Under the pieces are notes generated by a model, which worked only from the letters and a program-made list of their open reading frames with translations, made no database searches and was not told where the DNA came from. From a bacterium (GTDB taxonomy: Bacteria > Planctomycetota > Planctomycetia > Pirellulales > Pirellulaceae), in the NCBI GenBank assembly GCA_024743355.1, contig JANSWS010000001.1:1-64000 (forward strand): a DNA stretch of 64,000 nt, given 5' to 3'. The translations under genes were made by a program, and so were the position numbers. This document shows positions 55,388 through 63,700 of this stretch, one piece after another (the first letter of the stretch is position 1; each line of letters begins with the position of its first letter).

Positions 55388-56263
55388 TTATTTTGGAGTT
55401 CGAGTATCACCGTTAGAACTTGCGGCCCGCTGGTCCGGGGCCGCCTGATCCGCCGCGGAATCATTCGATTCGCTGGCTGAGCCAGACCGCCTATCAGCCG
55501 CCAACAGCAAACATACTCCCGCCTCTTCCAGCCACTCTCGGGCCTGCGAACTCAGCGACTCGTCGCTGACAACCGTTTCCACTTCCGACAGGCCGCATAA
55601 TTTCGCCAGGGAACTACGGCCAAATTTACTGCTGTCAGCAACCACAATCGTCTGATCCGCGGACTGCATCATCGCCCGCTCCGTTTCGACCAATAGCAAA
55701 TTACTGTTGTAGTAACCGCGGTGATCGGCTCCGGCGATACTCAACACAGCCTTCTGCACGTTCAACGTGGACAACATCTGATTGGCGTAGGGGCCCAACG
55801 ATACGCTGGTCCGATGGTGCACGTATCCACCCAACAAAACCAGATCGACCGCGTCACTCGAAGCAAACAAATTGGCTACCGGCAACGAATTCGTGACCAC
55901 CTGCAAAGGCCTACCCAATAACTGGCGAGCCAACTCGTAGGCAGTACTACCTCCGTCGATCAATAGCGTGTCGTGATCCTCGATCAATTCGCTGGCAGCG
56001 ATCGCGACCTGCCGCTTTCGCTCCCACTCCGCGTCCCGACGATCCTGAAAATGACGCATCGACGCCGCATTACCGGTGAAGAACACACCGCCATGCGTCC
56101 GCCGCACTTCGCCCTCCGCCTCCAGGTAATCCAAATCGCGACGAACTGTCGATTCGCTGACCTCCAAGGCCATGCGCAGATCGGGAATCGAAACGAAGCC
56201 CTCGGTCCGTATCAGCTCGCACAGCCGCGCTCGCCGCTGCTCAGTGACCGAAACAGTGCTCAA
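55388..56263 (-). CDS. DeoR-family transcriptional regulator
   Basis: 291 residues, TTG start at 56263 with GGTGGG before it. N-terminal winged helix (QRRARLCELIRTEGFVSI, SESTVRRDLDYLE, RTHGGV) and C-terminal DeoR sensor domain (LIDGGSTAYELARQLLG, VVTNSLPVA, VLLGGYVHHRTSVSLG, VVADSSKFGRSSLAKLCGL). Proteins of this type are repressors released by phosphorylated sugars. It is the first gene of the operon, so it probably represses its own promoter and responds to a fuculose or rhamnulose phosphate. The last 40 residues are a low-complexity tail. Confidence 0.9.
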   Translation of the reverse strand: MSTVSVTEQRRARLCELIRTEGFVSIPDLRMALEVSESTVRRDLDYLEAEGEVRRTHGGVFFTGNAASMRHFQDRRDAEWERKRQVAIAASELIEDHDTLLIDGGSTAYELARQLLGRPLQVVTNSLPVANLFASSDAVDLVLLGGYVHHRTSVSLGPYANQMLSTLNVQKAVLSIAGADHRGYYNSNLLLVETERAMMQSADQTIVVADSSKFGRSSLAKLCGLSEVETVVSDESLSSQAREWLEEAGVCLLLAADRRSGSASESNDSAADQAAPDQRAASSNGDTRTPK

Positions 56264-56309
56264 TTCCCACCACTTTCCGAGAGAATGCCGCCTGAAGTGC
56301 AGAATGATG

Positions 56310-56352
56310 CAATAAATCTACCACAGGAATGGCCAATATCAATCAATAAATC
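56310..56352. promoter_or_regulatory. Direct repeats CAATAAATC upstream of the DeoR-type gene, possible operator
   Basis: CAATAAATC occurs at 56310-56318 and again at 56344-56352, 34 bp apart start to start (about three helical turns), within 90 bp upstream of the microcompartment operon. The gap 56264-56599 otherwise shows no clear feature. Position and spacing suggest an operator for the DeoR protein. Confidence 0.35.
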
Positions 56353-56599
56353 ACCCAATCCCCTCAAACAGCACAAATTAAGCTATTTCCCAGGCGAAAC
56401 TTGAAAGGACTGACCGAAATCGTGCATTCACACCGATTGTCCAACGAATTCGGTGACGTCCGGATGGCCCAGGCAACACTAGAAGCCTGCTAATGGGCCG
56501 GAAACAGCCCTTGGCTCTAGAGCAAACGGCTGAATGAAAGAAAGCCGGCAGGATAGCGATAGAAAACGATCGACAGCACAGCATCGACAGAAGTCAACG

Positions 56600-58444
56600 C
56601 TAAAGAGCCTGAGATTGGCCCTGCAGCCTGGCGTGCCGCTCGCGATCAATCTCCCAGTAGCCCACACCTTGCTCAGTTCGCGCGGGCTTGAGATAGGGAC
56701 GCTGGCTGGCCGACTGACCGTCATGCAGTACCCTCCGCATATCGTCCAGCACCACCGGGTCGCTGCCGTAGTAGGCGTGCCCCAAGGAAAACAGTCCGTA
56801 ACGCCCGGTATCCACCGCCTCTAATCCCAAGGACGCCGGCAATTGGCCCAAGCCCAAGCGAGGTGCTGCATGCAGCCCTTGTGAAAGCTGCAGGGCGCGG
56901 TCATGACTGGAAAAATACAGAACCACGTTTTCAGAAACGCTTTGAATAGCCTCCAGCGAGCGCGTTCGAAAGCGCTGCGCATCGACGTCCGGCGCAGCCA
57001 AAATTAAGGAACCGAGCAATTTCTCACTTGCCGCCGAATCGGCCGCCTCGCCACGCAAGTAGATCCGCTCGATCGACTCCAAGAGAGCACGATTGCCCAT
57101 GCTGTGAGCCACGATATTCAAGCGACGAACGGAGCCTCGCTGCACGAGGTCGACAATCAGCCGCTCGAAATTTGGCACTGCCCAACTCACGGTAGCTTCA
57201 TCGGCGGCGTAACCGGCCACCTGCCCTCGCGACGGCCAGCTATAGCTGATCGCCGGTCCTTGCACCTGCAAATCGGAAGCTAATTGAGCAGTCCGCTTCA
57301 GTGCATCCGCAAATTTAACGTTGTAACCGTGGACAAACAGAAAGCCCTCTCCGGACTCAGACTCTCGCGACCGCTCCGCAACCCTGCCAAACCATTGATC
57401 GACATCGCGATCCACTTCCACGCGTTGCAGCATAATGTGTCGATCGGGCGATTCCGCAAACTCCAAACGCAACAAGGATGGCCTCTCGAACTTCCCCGGA
57501 AGATGCCCGGGCGGCAAGGAAACCTCCGCCAGGCCCACATGCAGGGGATACTCGTGCTCGTCGGGCTCAAACCGCAAGACCGAAAAACGCGTACTGGCAT
57601 TGCTGGCCAGACGCGAATACTGCTGCCAGCGGACCAGGCTGATCTGCAGAGCCAGAATGCCCAACAGGGATGCCGTCACTGCGGTGCCCAACCATGCCCC
57701 ACGCCACCGCTTCGCAGCAAAGGCCCCGCTTAATGCAGCCAATCCTAAACAGCCTAAGGCCAGGGCTGGCAGAAAGGTTCGCGACATCGAGGGCAAAACC
57801 TCTTGAGTTGGCAGCCGATCCGTGGCAAAGAAAACCTGTACCACTTCGGCCAAAGATTGGCTTTCCCTTGCGGCCTTTTCGACCGGTTCCACCTCGGACG
57901 CATCTGGCACGCCAGTTGGATCGAACTCGGCCATCGACGGAGCCTCGGCCATCGAACCGCCGGGAGCCGGAGACGAAGCCTCTCCCGCGGGCTCGCCCGC
58001 TTCCAAGGAGGCTCGGCTGGTCGACTCAGTCACCTCAGCTGCATCTTTCGGTGCATAGTTCCGTTGCGAAGACTTGCTATAGGTGTGGAAAGTCGGTTTC
58101 TGAACCCCTGCCCCCGCCGCATCCGCTGGGATCGTTTCTGCGGGCGAGCTCACCTCCGCACCCGGCGGCAAACTTCCACCTGTCCCAGCTTGAGCGGAAT
58201 CGCTGACTGCCGCTTCCGATTCAGCCTGCTCGCCGGCTTCCGCGTCAGCATCTGCTTCCCAGTCCGCGCGAGTCTCGGTCTCGGCAACCGCCTCTTCCGA
58301 TTGTCCGCTGCAGCCTGAAAGCATTGCGAGGCCAGAACACAACAGCAGGACAAAGGCCGCCCGCAGAGCCGTGTACAGATAGCCTCGAGCTGCTGACCAC
58401 AGCCGCCCGCAGGGTTTGATGTTTGCCTGAAGTGGACACTCCAT
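56600..58444 (-). CDS. Lipoprotein alpha/beta hydrolase (DUF900-like)
   Basis: 614 residues from the ATG at 58444; the frame extends to 58486. The signal sequence ends in a lipobox (LAMLSGCSG, Cys at about 46). A Glu/Ala/Ser/Pro-rich stretch follows, then a second membrane region (about 200-255: LPALALGCLGLAALSGAF, TAVTASLLGILALQISLV), and a C-terminal hydrolase domain: FLFVHGYNVKFADALKR, SYSWPSRG, nucleophile Ser in VAHSMGNRAL, SLILAAPDVDAQRF, and final His in GHAYYGSDPVV. This is the DUF900/esterase-lipase type. Substrate unknown. Confidence 0.85.
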   Translation of the reverse strand: MECPLQANIKPCGRLWSAARGYLYTALRAAFVLLLCSGLAMLSGCSGQSEEAVAETETRADWEADADAEAGEQAESEAAVSDSAQAGTGGSLPPGAEVSSPAETIPADAAGAGVQKPTFHTYSKSSQRNYAPKDAAEVTESTSRASLEAGEPAGEASSPAPGGSMAEAPSMAEFDPTGVPDASEVEPVEKAARESQSLAEVVQVFFATDRLPTQEVLPSMSRTFLPALALGCLGLAALSGAFAAKRWRGAWLGTAVTASLLGILALQISLVRWQQYSRLASNASTRFSVLRFEPDEHEYPLHVGLAEVSLPPGHLPGKFERPSLLRLEFAESPDRHIMLQRVEVDRDVDQWFGRVAERSRESESGEGFLFVHGYNVKFADALKRTAQLASDLQVQGPAISYSWPSRGQVAGYAADEATVSWAVPNFERLIVDLVQRGSVRRLNIVAHSMGNRALLESIERIYLRGEAADSAASEKLLGSLILAAPDVDAQRFRTRSLEAIQSVSENVVLYFSSHDRALQLSQGLHAAPRLGLGQLPASLGLEAVDTGRYGLFSLGHAYYGSDPVVLDDMRRVLHDGQSASQRPYLKPARTEQGVGYWEIDRERHARLQGQSQAL

Positions 58445-58486
58445 CCGACTCTGACCTCCCTGCCAACGGATCTCCCATCGTCTCAT

Positions 58487-58820
58487 TGAATCTGCGACGC
58501 AAGAATGCTAGCAAACCGATGCTTGCAGCCTTCAAGCATCGCGTTGCAGAGACGAGAAGCTGGCATAACTAACTGAAACTTCTGGTGGTATCGGTCGTCT
58601 CGGCTGCGGAGCTGCCGCGGAAGTCACCAGAAATCACTCAGTCAGCCCCCAAGCTTGCCGGTTTCTGTGCCCCCCACGATTCAGTTTCCAAGAATTCCTA
58701 GGCAAAATCTGGAAAACTCAGCGGCGGATTGCTGGATTAGCTTGCCTGTCTCCGCTAAACTCGCAGAACCTTCGGAGATTGACTAGTCGAACAACCAGGA
58801 TGATGGAAGGTATAGTGAAC
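58487..58820. other. Non-coding divergent gap, 334 bp
   Basis: Between the hydrolase (minus) and the secreted protein (plus). It ends in GGAAGG about 10 bases before the ATG at 58821. No repeat or clear promoter. Confidence 0.3.
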
Positions 58821-59984
58821 ATGCATCAAAGAATAAAAGTTATTGCCTGCTGGGCATGTACCTTAATGCTGGGTACCGCTGTGCTGGGTACTGCGACACT
58901 GAGAGCTCAAGAGCTGGACCCACCCATCCCTGCTATTCCCGATGTACCGAGTGAGGCTGCTCCGATTGCCGCGGAAGCGGTGCCGACTCCCTCACAGTCA
59001 ATTCTGGAGGCTGTGACTGCCTATCAAAGCGGGTGGGGATCGCTGCGACAGGACGGTAGTTTGCACGGTCAAGTCTTGTCGCCGGCCGGTGTTCAAGCGG
59101 GTGCAACCGTCACCATCCAGAGCGGCGGCGCCACTGTCGGCTCGGCCACCAGCGATGAGCAGGGCCGCTTCGTGATCACTGGGTTGAGCCCCGGTCTTCA
59201 TACCTTGCGGGCAGATTCGGGCAGCAGCTATGCGGTGCATTCCGTTCTGCTTCAACAAGGCGGTGCCGACTCGGTCATGAACGTCTACTGTGCCGGTTTG
59301 CCGAGATCCGAAATCGAGCGGATGTTTTCGGAAATGTGGTCCCCGGGAAATTGGTTTGATACACCTGAGAGCTCGACGGCCAGGCTGCTAGGCCCTCCAG
59401 CTCCGCAAATGCAGAATCCACGAGTTAACATGCGCGGTGGCGTGGTAAATGGTCAGTTACTGTTTCCTAGCCCCAACTGGCTGCCCTCCGGACACATGGT
59501 CAAGGTTTTTAGAAACGGGCAACTGTTGGCCACTGCACCAGCCGATCAGTATGGACGCTTCTCTTTCGAACCAGGAACTGCCGGAGCGGTTGACATTGTT
59601 GCCGGCGGTGGCGCCTATTGAGCGATGTGTGTTGAAATCGTCGATGCGGGCGGGTCGGACATTTCCATGACGTCTTCCAACGGCACTCGTTTTGTTGCCA
59701 AGCAAGATGTCCCAGCAGATGTTTGCTTGGTGCCTCTGGTTGGCGAAGGTGTTGTGACCGAAGAAGTTGTACTGGCCGATGACGCGTGTGCCACAGAATG
59801 CTGCACTCCCATGGGAGGCTACATGGGTGGTGGCGGCGGCTTTGGTGGCGGCGGAGGCGGAGGCTTCGGCATGGGTGGCTGGGGCGGCTTGCTGGGTGCC
59901 GCGGGACTAGCCGTTGGAATCGCCGCTCTCGCGGATGACGATGATGGCTTTAACTTCAATGTTCCCAGCCCTCTAGCACCATAG
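58821..59984 (+). pseudogene. Secreted protein interrupted by an in-frame TGA
   Basis: One continuous frame with a TGA at 59619-59621: 266 codons before it and 121 after. The first part has a signal peptide (ACWACTLMLGTAVLGTATL), an acidic Pro/Ala stretch and a carboxypeptidase-regulatory-like domain (GSLHGQVLSPAGVQAGATVT, FVITGLSPGLHTLRA). After the TGA come AMCVEIVDAGG and a run rich in Gly (GGYMGGGGGFGG), then LLGAAGLAVGIAALADDDD, the tail seen in many planctomycete exported proteins. The family pattern at the break is GxxGYAAxxxE, here GGAY-stop-AMCVE. The simplest reading is a nonsense mutation or sequence error; readthrough as selenocysteine would give UAMC. A terminator follows at 60040. 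Confidence 0.6.
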
Positions 59985-60039
59985 AGTCAGCTTGATCCGG
60001 TCGCAGACAGGGTCATTTTTTAAACCACGATCTAACGGA

Positions 60040-60076
60040 AGCTGTGAGAACTCATCCTGAGCTCACAGCTTTTTTT
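60040..60076 (+). terminator. Rho-independent terminator
   Basis: AGCTGTGAG pairs with CTCACAGCT (9 bp) and is followed by a run of seven T. It ends the transcript of the secreted-protein gene and overlaps the 3' end of the gene on the other strand (stop at 60063). Confidence 0.85.
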
Positions 60077-60527
60077 GACGATTGGCTGCTGTCGACAGCC
60101 GATCCAACGCCTGTGCAAAGGCCTTCTTGTCGCGTGGGCTGTAGGGAGCACTTCCCCCCGAAATCTCCCCTGAGCCGCGCAAGCCATCCATGAAGTCTCG
60201 CATGGAAAGCTTGGAGGCAATATTGTCCGCGTGATATTCTTCTCCCCTCGGATCAATCACGTAGACACCGCGCTCAACTAGCTGAGCCGCCAAAGGAATG
60301 TCGGCGGTGATAGCAATGTCACCAGCAGCCGCTGCCTGAAGGATGTGTTGATCGGCGGCATTCGCATGAGGCTTGACGATCACGCACGAGACCATGCTGG
60401 TATTTATCGGTACGGCAAGCCGCTGATTGGCTACCAGAATGGTCTCGATCTGCAGCCTCTTGGCGGTACGGAAGATCACCTCCTTGGCCTCGCGTGGTGC
60501 CGCATCTCCATCGACCCAGATTTTCAT
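60063..60527 (-). CDS. YaiI/YqxD-family (DUF188) protein
   Basis: 154 residues from the ATG at 60527, with CGGAG seven bases before. MKIWVDGDAAPREAKEVIFR is the standard family start; SMVSCVIVKPHANAADQHIL corresponds to the conserved GxDxAD segment, DIAITADIPLAAQLVERG and RGEEYHADNIASKLSMRDFM complete it. Family members are small PIN-like proteins, possibly nucleases, without a proven function. Confidence 0.9.
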   Translation of the reverse strand: MKIWVDGDAAPREAKEVIFRTAKRLQIETILVANQRLAVPINTSMVSCVIVKPHANAADQHILQAAAAGDIAITADIPLAAQLVERGVYVIDPRGEEYHADNIASKLSMRDFMDGLRGSGEISGGSAPYSPRDKKAFAQALDRLSTAANRQKKL

Positions 60528-60654
60528 GTTTTTGCTCCGATCCGCAGAATCCACACGGACTTGTTAGCCGGCAGTTGAGTGTGAGTAAATCATCAGGCTG
60601 AGCTGCGCAAGAATCGGGTGGCTACTCGCAGTCCAGCGAGTCTATATTTGACGC

Positions 60655-61500
60655 ATGAATGACTACCAACGCATTGAACAGATCATCCGCTACCTGGACC
60701 AACATAGCGATGAACAGCCCGACTTGGAACACTTGGCGAAAACCGTCGAGCTGAGCGTGTTTCAATTGCATCGCATGTTCTCGCGTTGGGCCGGCATCAC
60801 GCCCAAAGCGTTCCTGAAATGCCTTACCCTGAGCCATGCCAAGCGATTGTTATTGTCGGGGCACAGTGTTCTTCAGACATCGCTGGAAACTGGACTGTCC
60901 GGTCCGAGTCGGCTGCATGATCTCTGCGTGACTCTTGAGTCGGCCAGCCCCGGGGAAATCAAATCAGGAGGCAGTGGCTGGCAAATCATTGCCGGCTTTG
61001 TTGATACACCGTTGGGAAATTGCTTGCTGGCGACCAGCCCTCGCGGCGTTTGCCACATTTCCTTCCCCGATTGCGATGAGCCTGCGGCAGCCATTGCCTT
61101 CATCGGGAAAGAATGGCCACAGGCCAACATCCGTTGGGATCCAGCAGCCATGAACTCATTGGCAGACTTGATTTTTCGACGTCGCCTGCCCGGCTCAGAC
61201 TCGTCGCCACTTAGGGCTCTCGTACACGGCAGCCAGTTTCAAGTCTTGGTGTGGCGTGCTCTGCTAGAAATTCCGGCAGGACATCTGGTGAGCTACACCG
61301 ATGTGGCGAATGCGATTGGGCACCCGACTGCGACCCGGGCCACGGGTACCGCCGTCGGACGCAATCGGCTAGCCGTGTTGATCCCTTGCCATCGGGTCAT
61401 ACGTCAAACCGGGGTCATTGGAAACTATCGCTGGGGAACGAGCCGCAAAAAAGCCTTGCTGGCTTGGGAAACAGCTGGGCGATCGCCAGAATCCTGCTGA
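60655..61500 (+). CDS. AraC-type HTH fused to O6-alkylguanine-DNA methyltransferase (Ada-like)
   Basis: 281 residues. N-terminal AraC helix-turn-helix (about 1-95: YLDQHSDEQPDLEHLAKTVE, VFQLHRMFSRWAGITPKAFLK), then a methyltransferase domain: RALLEIPAGHLVSYTDVA, AVGRNRLAVLIPCHRVI with the acceptor Cys245, and GNYRWGTSRKKALL. It lacks the N-terminal zinc/phosphotriester domain of Ada. It removes methyl groups from O6-methylguanine by transferring them to its own Cys; the helix-turn-helix may couple this to gene control. Confidence 0.93.
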   Translation: MNDYQRIEQIIRYLDQHSDEQPDLEHLAKTVELSVFQLHRMFSRWAGITPKAFLKCLTLSHAKRLLLSGHSVLQTSLETGLSGPSRLHDLCVTLESASPGEIKSGGSGWQIIAGFVDTPLGNCLLATSPRGVCHISFPDCDEPAAAIAFIGKEWPQANIRWDPAAMNSLADLIFRRRLPGSDSSPLRALVHGSQFQVLVWRALLEIPAGHLVSYTDVANAIGHPTATRATGTAVGRNRLAVLIPCHRVIRQTGVIGNYRWGTSRKKALLAWETAGRSPESC

Positions 61501-61692
61501 CACCGGAGTTGAAACCTTGCGCGTTGCGATCGGGAAACTCGGCGACTCGCAGCGGTTACCAGCTCGGGTTTGGCCTGCCGAACATTTTCGGCAGCGCAGA
61601 ACAATCGGCCCGAGCGGGAGTAACCCACCCAGAGCCGGTTCGAAAGCAGGTAAAGGGAGGCTCGAGGCATTGGACGCTGTCAGCCTGCCCGC

Positions 61693-62100
61693 TCACAGAT
61701 CCTCAACATCATCGACGTCGTCAGCATCGTCATCGTCACCGTCGTCGTCGTCCTGCGGCGGAAACATCTCGCTGTCGTCTGGCTCGATTTCGTAATCGTC
61801 GTCGAGCTCCTCCTCGAAGTCGTCATCAAAATCATCGTCGAAGTCATCGTCGTCGAAATCATCGAAGGGATCATCTTCGTCTTCATCGTCTTCGATCGGC
61901 TGCACGTCATCCAGATCTTCGTCGTCGCTATCGGAGTCCGAGTCATCCTCTTCGTCTTCGTCCTCGTCGTCATCATCATCGAATGCGTCACAGAATCGCT
62001 GTCTTTCAACATCAGCCTGTGCAGCATGCACGAACTGAGAGGCGGACTTGAGTTTGAATTTGGTGAGCAATGCCAAGGGCACGGCGAACATGACAGACAT
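61693..62100 (-). CDS. Extremely acidic low-complexity protein
   Basis: 135 residues. After a short ordinary N-terminus (VPLALLTKFKLKSASQF) nearly every residue from about 40 to the end is Asp or Glu, with some Ser, Phe, Val and Pro. No signal peptide is clear. The AT/GC pattern GAT/GAC/GAA repeated makes a tract of near-repeats in DNA. Such proteins may bind cations, histone-like or RNA partners. It is probably expressed, since a non-coding stretch would not keep this frame open. Confidence 0.6.
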   Translation of the reverse strand: MSVMFAVPLALLTKFKLKSASQFVHAAQADVERQRFCDAFDDDDDEDEDEEDDSDSDSDDEDLDDVQPIEDDEDEDDPFDDFDDDDFDDDFDDDFEEELDDDYEIEPDDSEMFPPQDDDDGDDDDADDVDDVEDL

Positions 62101-62308
62101 GGGAAATCCCTGACGGAGACGATTCGAATGAGGACAACGCGACCGGAAAGAAAGTCGCTTAGTTAGCTCGGTTTGTCAACGCGGGCCAGCAAATTTCCTG
62201 ATCGCCTGGTTGTGCAAGGCAACCCGTCCGAAACGAATCCTTTATACTCGGTGGCGATTCCTGGAGGATGGAATCGATTCCAAGCAAAGGCTCAGCGAAA
62301 AACGATAC

Positions 62309-63700
62309 ATGCAGTCGACAACGCCCCCAGCCGAATCCAGGCGAAAAGGCCGTATTCCGAATTGGACTTCGATTCCCCTGTATTGGCGGATTCTGGCCGG
62401 CATGCTGCTGGGGGTGATTCTCGGACTCGCGCTGGGGCAGTATGCCGAACTGCTGCGCCCACTCAGCGAAGTCATTCTGCAGTTGCTGGGAGCCCTGGCG
62501 CCGCCGCTGATCCTGATAGCGGTCGTGCATGTGCTCATGACCTCCGACATACCCCGCAGCTCGATCCGCAAGCTGATCGGCTTGCTGCTGCTGAATACTT
62601 CCGTGGCCATTTTCATCGGACTGGGCGTCGCCAACATCCTTCAGCCCGGCAAGGCCGGTAGCAATGCGTCAACATCGGGGCAAACAGCCGCTAATCAGAA
62701 CGCGCCGAGCAGCCAAGCGAATGCCTCTTCTCCGGCCGAAGCACAGCCTACCGCTGAAGACATAACGCAAGAATCGCAGCCGAATGCGACTGGAGCGGAT
62801 GTTGCCACCGACGACTCGCTGCCTGCGAACCCAATGGGCCAGATAATCTCCAACATACCCAAGAGCCTTCTCGGCCCTCTTGGGGACAGCCAGAATGTCA
62901 TTGGTGTCATTATCATTGCCGTAGCCTTTGGCATCGCCATGCGTCAAATCAAGAGCGAGCCCATCCAGACGATGGAGGATCTGGTGGAACTCGCTTACCG
63001 TACGATTCTGGTGGTATTGCATTGGATTATCGAATTGGTACCCATCGGGGTCACCTGTGTGGTCGCCTCCGTAGTAGGCACCGAAGGATTTGGAGCCTTT
63101 TGGCAACTGGGGGCCTTTGTGGGTGCGGTGCTCTTAGCTCTGGGCCTGCAAACAGTTTGGTATCTCACCCGCATCCACTTTTTCAGCTGGGTTTCGCCCT
63201 GGCGGATGCTTATGGGCATGAGGGATGCGCTGATCATGGCCTTTTCGACGGATAGCTCGACAGCCACCATGCCAGTGACGTATGCGTGCCTGCGTGAGAA
63301 CGTGGGAGTGCGGGAAAAGTCGGCCAGCCTTGGCGCGCTAGTGGGCGCTAACTTCAACAATGACGGCACGGCTCTTTACGAGGCTATGGCTGCTTTGTTT
63401 ATAGCCCAGATGATTGGCATGGATCTCAATCTGACCCAACAGCTAACAGTCGTTGTTACTTCGATTCTGGCGAGCATCGGGGCTGCTGGTATTCCGGAAG
63501 CGGGCATCGTGACCATGACGCTTGTGTTTACCGCCGTGGGACTACCCATTGAAAAGATTCCCATCCTGCTGACGGTGGATTGGTTTCTAGACCGCTGCCG
63601 AACCACCATCAACGTTTTAGGAGATGTCAACGTGGCCTGCATACTCGACGGCAAAACGCCACCGAGTGGCGAAGAGACATTGCCCGCTGAGTCCTCCTAG
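62309..63700 (+). CDS. Dicarboxylate/amino-acid:cation symporter (DAACS family, GltP-like)
   Basis: 463 residues from the ATG at 62309; the frame continues to 62210 without family-like sequence. Transport motifs: LGVILGLALGQYAE, GALAPPLILIAVVHVLMTSD, NTSVAIFIGLGVANILQPG, and the hairpin and substrate region AFSTDSSTATMPVTYACLRENVGV, GANFNNDGTALYEAMAALFIAQ, ILASIGAAGIPEAGIVTMTLV, VDWFLDRCRTTINVLGD. It imports glutamate, aspartate, succinate or similar with protons or sodium. Between TM3 and the next segment lies a Gly/Ala/Ser/Gln-rich insertion of about 70 residues (105-175), unusual for the family. Confidence 0.93.
   Translation: MQSTTPPAESRRKGRIPNWTSIPLYWRILAGMLLGVILGLALGQYAELLRPLSEVILQLLGALAPPLILIAVVHVLMTSDIPRSSIRKLIGLLLLNTSVAIFIGLGVANILQPGKAGSNASTSGQTAANQNAPSSQANASSPAEAQPTAEDITQESQPNATGADVATDDSLPANPMGQIISNIPKSLLGPLGDSQNVIGVIIIAVAFGIAMRQIKSEPIQTMEDLVELAYRTILVVLHWIIELVPIGVTCVVASVVGTEGFGAFWQLGAFVGAVLLALGLQTVWYLTRIHFFSWVSPWRMLMGMRDALIMAFSTDSSTATMPVTYACLRENVGVREKSASLGALVGANFNNDGTALYEAMAALFIAQMIGMDLNLTQQLTVVVTSILASIGAAGIPEAGIVTMTLVFTAVGLPIEKIPILLTVDWFLDRCRTTINVLGDVNVACILDGKTPPSGEETLPAESS

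Noticed and set aside
61251-62051. 266-codon plus-strand frame with Arg/His-rich end
   Set aside because: The end is the reverse strand of the acidic protein and its start lies inside the methyltransferase gene.
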